From JABDMH01 sp050298535 (GTDB lineage: Bacteria; Bacteroidota; Bacteroidia; Chitinophagales; Saprospiraceae), in NCBI GenBank assembly GCA_050298535.1, contig JBNKUI010000091.1, positions 1-64,000 on the forward strand: a stretch of 64,000 bases of DNA, given 5' to 3'. A model generated the notes under the pieces. The model saw only the letters and a program-made list of their open reading frames with translations, made no database searches and was not told the DNA's origin. Shown here piece by piece: positions 59,404 to 64,000 of this stretch (its first letter is position 1; every line of letters starts with the position of its first letter). The translations under genes were made by a program, and so were the position numbers.

Positions 59404-61821
59404 ATGATCGGTAATTATTTTAAAATCGCATGGCGTCATTTTCGTAAAGATAGTTTTATCTCGTTAGTCAACTTTACGGGGTTGGTTATTGGAATGACTA
59501 CCGTATTATTTATCTGGAAATATGTGGATTATGAACGTAGCTATGATACCTTTCATAGTAACTATGATAATATATACCGGGTCCGAACCGATCGGGTAAA
59601 GAATGGTGTGCCTTTTATGCAATTTGCGGCAGGAGCGGCAGGAGCCGGGCAACTGATGCAGCAAAATTTTCCAGAAGTGCAGAATTATGTAAAGTTGACA
59701 GAAAGTAGTGAGGGAGTCTATTCGAGCGACTTCGAAAATAATTATCGATTGGATAATGTCTACTATGCCATGCCTTCGCTTTTTGAAATTTTTTCCATTG
59801 ATCTGGTATCTGGTGATAAAAGCAGTGCTCTGTCAGAGCCATTCACAGCATGTATATCGAAGACTACTGCCCGTAAGTTATTTGGTGATGAGGAACCCAT
59901 AGGAAAAACTTTTACCAGAAATGGTACAACCGAATATCGAGTCACTGGGATATTTGAAGATAGTCCTGTCAATTCCCATTTAAAATATGATGTCTTACTT
60001 TCCTACATTACATTTTCCGATGTTTTTAATGAGGGAAGTAATTCAGAGACTTCACCCTACTGGGATGGATTTTTTACTTATCTGCAACTGGCACCCGGCA
60101 CGGATGTGAAAGCACTTGAGGCCAAAATACCAGAGGTGATCGAAAGAACCTACGATGTGGAAGCTCGCGAATCTGTGGAGTTTTATTTGCAACCTTTAAG
60201 TGATATTCACCTCAACTCGCATTATCTGTTTGAAGCAGAAGTCAATGGTGATGGTCAGGCAATTCGGGCATTATTCTTTATAGGGATTATTGTGCTTTTA
60301 GTGGCGTGGTTTAATTATATCAATCTATCTACCGCCAGGGCTCAACTACGTGCCAAGGAAGTAGGTGTCAGAAAAGTAATTGGTGGATCCAGAAAAGGGC
60401 TAATAACCCAGTTTTTGGTAGAAGTAGCTTTACTCAATGTGATGGCTTTACTGCTTTCATTTGCAATGGTTCATTTATTAAATCCATTCTTCACAAGTCT
60501 GGTAGGGAAGAATATCCCCCTTTCATCACTTTCTGCGACACAACTCGTGTTCTTAGTAGGCTCTATATTAGTCGTAGGTACAGTATTGGCTGGACTATAC
60601 CCTGCTTTTTTGTTGTCTTCTTTCAAGCCCATTGCGGCCTTAAGGTCAAGTATATCCACCAGAAAACCGGGTGGTCAGCCCTTACGACAAAGTTTGGTGG
60701 TCATGCAGTTTATTGTTGCTACAGCACTTATCGCCACTACCTTATTGGTATATAAACAGTTGAAGTATATGCAAAATGCCAGACTGGGTATTAATATCGA
60801 TCAGATGCTGATTTTGAAAGGACCCAATGTGACAGACTCCACAATTAGCAGTAGAAAAGATGTCTTCCGACAGGAGGTGGCGCAGTTGGAGGCAGTCAAA
60901 GGAGTGGTTGGATCGTCATCTGTACCCGGTCAGGCATTTGGATGGACAGCCGGAGGAGTCACAAGACTGGGATATTCAGAAGACCTTTCCGAGAGTTTTC
61001 ACGTGATGGTGGCTGATGAGGATTATGCCTCCTTATACGAAACTGAATTGGTGGCAGGTAGATATATGAATGAAGACATGAGTACGGACCTAGCCGCATG
61101 CATCCTGAATGAAACCGGTGCGAGCTTACTGCGATTTGAGAGTCCCGAGGAGGCAGTGGGTGCACAGATAGAATTCTGGAATAACCGATACAAAGTAGTG
61201 GGCGTAGTAAAAGATTTCCATCAGGAGTCTCCCAAAGATGAAGTCGAACCTATGATTCTTGGTCCTTTGGATGCACGATCCTCACCTGACTATTATTCTC
61301 TGAAGATCAGTACAGAAGGACTGGAAAGTACACTGGCGTCTATAGAATCGGTATGGAGCGGTGTATTTGCATCGGATCCTTTCGAATACTTTTTCCTGGA
61401 TGATCACTTCAACAAGCAGTATGAAAGCGATCAAAGATTTGCCAAAGTTTTCAGCATTTTTAGCGGCTTGGCCATCTTTATTTCCTGCCTGGGTTTATTT
61501 GCGTTGGTGACCTTTGTGATTGAGCGAAAGAGGAAAGATTTGAGTATCCACAAGGTACTGGGTGCATCCGTCACCGAGCTAGTTTCTTTGATCATTCGGG
61601 ATTTTCTGAAACTAGTGATTATTTCGCTGGTTTTTGCCATTCCAATCGCTTACTACTTCATGGATGGATGGCTTAAAGATTTTGCATTTCATGTGGACAT
61701 TGGGTGGGGTGTTTTCATTATTTCTGCCATCATCATTTTGGTGATCTCATTATTAACGGTGGGAGCTCAGAGTCTCAGGGCTGCATTTGAAAATCCGGTG
61801 AAATCGCTAAGAAGTGAATAA
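59404..61821 (+). CDS. FtsX/MacB-type ABC transporter permease 5
   Basis: 805 residues, 12 bases after permease 4 and last of the array. N-terminus IGNYFKIAWRHFRKDSFISLVNFTGL. The middle motif KEVGVRKVIGGSRKGLITQF is normal, but the C-terminal coupling motif reads KDLSIHKVLGASVTELVSLI, with Ser and His replacing Gly and Arg of the usual EIGIRK; contact with the ATPase may therefore be altered on that half. Ends NPVKSLRSE. A weak hairpin follows, then a new promoter for the membrane-fusion gene. Confidence 0.9.
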   Translation: MIGNYFKIAWRHFRKDSFISLVNFTGLVIGMTTVLFIWKYVDYERSYDTFHSNYDNIYRVRTDRVKNGVPFMQFAAGAAGAGQLMQQNFPEVQNYVKLTESSEGVYSSDFENNYRLDNVYYAMPSLFEIFSIDLVSGDKSSALSEPFTACISKTTARKLFGDEEPIGKTFTRNGTTEYRVTGIFEDSPVNSHLKYDVLLSYITFSDVFNEGSNSETSPYWDGFFTYLQLAPGTDVKALEAKIPEVIERTYDVEARESVEFYLQPLSDIHLNSHYLFEAEVNGDGQAIRALFFIGIIVLLVAWFNYINLSTARAQLRAKEVGVRKVIGGSRKGLITQFLVEVALLNVMALLLSFAMVHLLNPFFTSLVGKNIPLSSLSATQLVFLVGSILVVGTVLAGLYPAFLLSSFKPIAALRSSISTRKPGGQPLRQSLVVMQFIVATALIATTLLVYKQLKYMQNARLGINIDQMLILKGPNVTDSTISSRKDVFRQEVAQLEAVKGVVGSSSVPGQAFGWTAGGVTRLGYSEDLSESFHVMVADEDYASLYETELVAGRYMNEDMSTDLAACILNETGASLLRFESPEEAVGAQIEFWNNRYKVVGVVKDFHQESPKDEVEPMILGPLDARSSPDYYSLKISTEGLESTLASIESVWSGVFASDPFEYFFLDDHFNKQYESDQRFAKVFSIFSGLAIFISCLGLFALVTFVIERKRKDLSIHKVLGASVTELVSLIIRDFLKLVIISLVFAIPIAYYFMDGWLKDFAFHVDIGWGVFIISAIIILVISLLTVGAQSLRAAFENPVKSLRSE

Positions 61822-61831
61822 AGTCTGGATC

Positions 61832-61862
61832 AGATCCCATCGGGGAGGATCTCAGATCTTTT
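61832..61862 (+). terminator. Possible terminator after permease 5
   Basis: AGATCC and GGATCT arms with a 9-base loop, then CAGATC and four T. A weak candidate that would separate the permease unit from the next promoter. Confidence 0.35.
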
Positions 61863-61880
61863 CAAAGTCAAGTTTCATAT

Positions 61881-61916
61881 TTCTCGAAATCAAACAAATC
61901 CGTCCGAAATCGGACA
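61881..61916 (+). promoter_or_regulatory. Dyad site, candidate NtrC-type activator site before membrane-fusion gene
   Basis: CGTCCGAAATCGGACA (61901-61916) is a near-perfect 16-bp dyad fitting TGTnCGnnnnCGnACA with one mismatch. A degenerate copy (61881-61896, TTCTCGAAATCAAACA) lies 20 bp upstream, echoing the tandem arrangement at 49491-49527. Confidence 0.65.
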
Positions 61917-61967
61917 ACATATATAATATGTATATATGTAAGTAACTATAAATCAGTCATATTGCTT

Positions 61968-61984
61968 TTGGCACAACCGCTGCT
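61968..61984 (+). promoter_or_regulatory. Sigma-54-type promoter for membrane-fusion/TolC unit
   Basis: TTGGCAC at 61968-61974, five bases, CTGC at 61980-61983: one mismatch from TTGGCAC-N5-TTGC, with GG and GC exactly 12 apart. The start point would be near 61995, which excludes a GTG start at 61987 and supports the ATG at 62008. Confidence 0.8.
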
Positions 61985-62007
61985 TAGTGCAGTGTAAAGC
62001 CATAGCA

Positions 62008-63258
62008 ATGGATAGAGAACTTACAAAACTTGAACAACGAAAGGAGAATTCCCGCCGATACTTGTGGTCGGTCATCGTGGTGGTGATACTGATTGTGGGA
62101 ATTCTTTCACTCCGAAAAATCATTCGGCCGGGAATAAAGACTGATGATGTAGTGGTGGCTACACTTCAGCGAGGCCTCATCGAAAACACGATCACAGCAT
62201 CTGGATATACTGAGGCAGCTTATGAGACTCAGATCAACGCTTCCATTGCTTCGGAAATCAGTGAAATCTATATCCACCCCGGCGATGAAGTCAACCTAGG
62301 AGATCGAATCATGCAACTCGACCAGGCTTTGATTCAGCTGCAAGTCGAAGGACTGGAAGATGAACTGGCCCTACGAAGGAACAATGTCGGAAAGTCAGCC
62401 GTAGAGCACGAAAAGCGTGTGGCAGAGTTGCAGTATGATAATGACATCCTGGCACTAAATATTGAGTCCATGCGAGCTGCCTTTGATGACCTGAAGCGAT
62501 TGAAGGAAGTGGGTGGAGCCACCGAAGAGGAGGTTCAAAAGGCAGCTTTAGACCTGGAAGTTCAGGAACTGGAAAAGAAAAAACTTGAAAATGATCTGCT
62601 CTTCAGTAAGAAGATTTTCGATAGAGATCAGGAGAACCTTGAGCTAGAGTATAGCATCAAACAGAAAGATCTCACCAAATTACGAAGGCAACTTGACCAG
62701 GCACTGGTGCGCTCTCAAACCAATGGCATAGTGACCTGGATCAATGCCAATATAGGAGAACAAGTACAGGAAGGAAGTCCTCTGGTGCGTATTGCAGATC
62801 TTTCCCGCTTCCAGATAAGAGGCCAAATTGCCGATCGTCATACCGATCGCATTCATGTAGGTCAACCTGTACGGATTCGTATAAACGATCACCGATCAGA
62901 AGGCATGATATCTTCTGTACTGCCCGAGGTGACCAATAATACCATTGAATTTATCGTGGAATTTCGTGATCAGCCAACACTCGAATTAAGACCCAATATG
63001 AATGTCGAGATTCTGCTTATCACTGCCACAAAGGAGAATGCATTATTACTCAATAACGGTCCCGCCTATAATGGTAGCAAGCAAATGGATGTCTTTGTAG
63101 TAGATGGAGACTATGCAATCAAGAATCGAATTTCAGTGGGGCTAGTCAATACTGACTTTATTGAAGTGTTGGATGAAAGACTAAAGGAGGGAGATAAAAT
63201 TGTGATATCGGACATGAGTCGTTTTGAGAAAGCATCAAAGGTGAAATTTGTAAAGTAA
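62008..63258 (+). CDS. HlyD/RND-type membrane-fusion (periplasmic adaptor) protein
   Basis: 416 residues from the ATG at 62008; the open frame extends to a GTG at 61987, but that lies before the predicted transcription start. One N-terminal membrane helix (about 18-38, LWSVIVVVILIVGILSL). The lipoyl/barrel-sandwich halves are EISEIYIHPGDEVNLGDRI near 87 and SQTNGIVTWINANIGEQVQEGSPLVRI near 240. Between them lies a long alpha-helical hairpin (about 110-230, coiled coil), then a beta-barrel domain. It bridges an inner-membrane pump to a TolC-type channel in the periplasm. The TolC-family gene follows by 5 bases; the permeases upstream are the likely pump. Confidence 0.93.
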   Translation: MDRELTKLEQRKENSRRYLWSVIVVVILIVGILSLRKIIRPGIKTDDVVVATLQRGLIENTITASGYTEAAYETQINASIASEISEIYIHPGDEVNLGDRIMQLDQALIQLQVEGLEDELALRRNNVGKSAVEHEKRVAELQYDNDILALNIESMRAAFDDLKRLKEVGGATEEEVQKAALDLEVQELEKKKLENDLLFSKKIFDRDQENLELEYSIKQKDLTKLRRQLDQALVRSQTNGIVTWINANIGEQVQEGSPLVRIADLSRFQIRGQIADRHTDRIHVGQPVRIRINDHRSEGMISSVLPEVTNNTIEFIVEFRDQPTLELRPNMNVEILLITATKENALLLNNGPAYNGSKQMDVFVVDGDYAIKNRISVGLVNTDFIEVLDERLKEGDKIVISDMSRFEKASKVKFVK

Positions 63259-63263
63259 GACCC

Positions 63264-64000
63264 ATGGATGCAGTAAAAAAGTCAATCGTAGTATTCATTT
63301 CATCGCTTATGGTGAGTGCCATATCCTGGGCTCAACTACCGGATACCATCCATTTACAAATGATTTTGGATTTGGCATTGGAAGGTAATCTCTCAGCGAA
63401 AGGCGCCCAGGCAGATCGAATGATTGCCGAGCATAATTTTCAGATATTCGAGGCAGGTCTGATGCCACAACTCACACTGGAAGGTACACTTCCAAATTTT
63501 ACCCGAAGTTCGAATCCTGTGATTCAGTCAGATGGCACTATTTCTTTCCAATCGATACAATACGATAATTCAAGTCTTCGACTTAATGTAAATCAGATAG
63601 TAAGCAAGACGGGCACGGAGATCACGCTCCAATCTAATTTTCAGAGATTCAGTGACAGTGGATCGGATCGAACGCAGTTTAATGGCATTCCACTAAGGCT
63701 GGGAATTTCACAATCAATTTTTGGATATAATCCCTTTAAGTGGGACAGGAAAATACAGCCGCTGATTCATCAAGAATCGATACGACAATTCAGTGCCGAC
63801 ATGGAAGCACTTCGTGCATTGACTATCGCCAGTTATTTTGACGTATTGCTTAGTAGTAAAATCATTGAATCGGCCCGGTTTAATCTAACCACTGCAAGGG
63901 ACTTGCTACGCATTGCTGCAGAGCGGTTCGCGCTAGGGAGACTTTCCAGAAATGACTTGTTGCAATTGCAGCTGGCGGAGAGAAATGCCGTTAATATCGT
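63264..64000 (+). CDS. TolC-family outer-membrane efflux protein (3' end outside window)
   Basis: The open frame runs from the ATG at 63264 off the right edge, giving about 245 residues. A signal peptide (about 1-24: MDAVKKSIVVFISSLMVSAI, then a cut near SWAQ) precedes a TolC-like region: HLQMILDLALEGN, TIASYFDVLLS and the helix LTTARDLLRIAAERFALGRLS followed by NDLLQLQLAERNAV, a typical outer-membrane efflux-protein pattern. It starts 5 bases after the membrane-fusion gene and shares its sigma-54-type promoter. It would form the trimeric exit channel of the tripartite system. Only the first half can be judged. Confidence 0.9.
   Translation, partial: MDAVKKSIVVFISSLMVSAISWAQLPDTIHLQMILDLALEGNLSAKGAQADRMIAEHNFQIFEAGLMPQLTLEGTLPNFTRSSNPVIQSDGTISFQSIQYDNSSLRLNVNQIVSKTGTEITLQSNFQRFSDSGSDRTQFNGIPLRLGISQSIFGYNPFKWDRKIQPLIHQESIRQFSADMEALRALTIASYFDVLLSSKIIESARFNLTTARDLLRIAAERFALGRLSRNDLLQLQLAERNAVNI

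Noticed and set aside
61987..62007. GTG start for the membrane-fusion protein
   Set aside because: It lies upstream of the start point predicted from the sigma-54-type promoter, so it would not be in the mRNA.

Overview
The window reads as a chromosomal segment from a Bacteroidota bacterium, probably of the Saprospiria (Lewinella/Saprospira-like) lineage. This is inferred from several independent signs: a type IX secretion (T9SS) C-terminal sorting domain on a carboxypeptidase, SprB-type adhesin repeats, 3-coathanger-stack-like surface domains, arrays of roughly 800-residue FtsX-type permeases, several lipoproteins, and a Bacteroidota-style promoter (TTTG, 19 bases, TAnnTTTG) in front of an initiator tRNA. 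The strain cannot be named from sequence alone. I see no CRISPR array, insertion sequence, prophage or rRNA.

Layout. (1) 1-6179: a c-type cytochrome block, with a multiheme cytochrome (cut by the left edge), an outer-membrane beta-barrel, an OB-fold lipoprotein and a fused CcsBA haem-ligation protein. (2) 6344-19905: mostly housekeeping genes (fbp, hemB, an ECF sigma factor, uvrA) plus a planctomycete-type DUF1553/DUF1501 operon on the minus strand, a membrane coiled-coil protein and a serpin lipoprotein. (3) 20056-23640: a tight five-gene unit ending in a polyprenyl-phosphate sugar transferase. (4) 23808-36425: a T9SS-exported carboxypeptidase, tRNA-fMet, a giant SprB/OmpA protein, ada, and a minus-strand block of two sugar-nucleotide epimerases and a glycosyltransferase. 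(5) 36409-42809: SMP-30-like lipoprotein, a ThiS/MoaD-like protein paired with a BNR propeller, a VOC protein and a large sortilin-like propeller. (6) 43070-49454: a five-gene operon of secreted proteins (DUF1800, DUF1501, discoidin/coathanger protein, a solo sorting-domain-like protein, PQQ-type sugar dehydrogenase). (7) 49491-64000: five tandem FtsX/MacB-type permeases, then a membrane-fusion protein and a TolC-family protein cut by the right edge.

The most notable regulatory signal is in region 7. Both transcription units carry a sigma-54-like -24/-12 element, with the invariant GG and GC at exact spacing. Both also have an upstream dyad fitting TGTnCGnnnnCGnACA, present as a 21-bp-spaced tandem before the first permease and as a near-perfect single copy before the membrane-fusion gene. 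This suggests an NtrC-type activator switches on the whole efflux array together. The activator and the matching ATPase are not in the window.

Other candidates for new biology are the cytochrome/barrel block (a possible outer-membrane electron conduit), the ThiS-propeller pair, and the DUF1800/DUF1501/coathanger/sugar-dehydrogenase operon.
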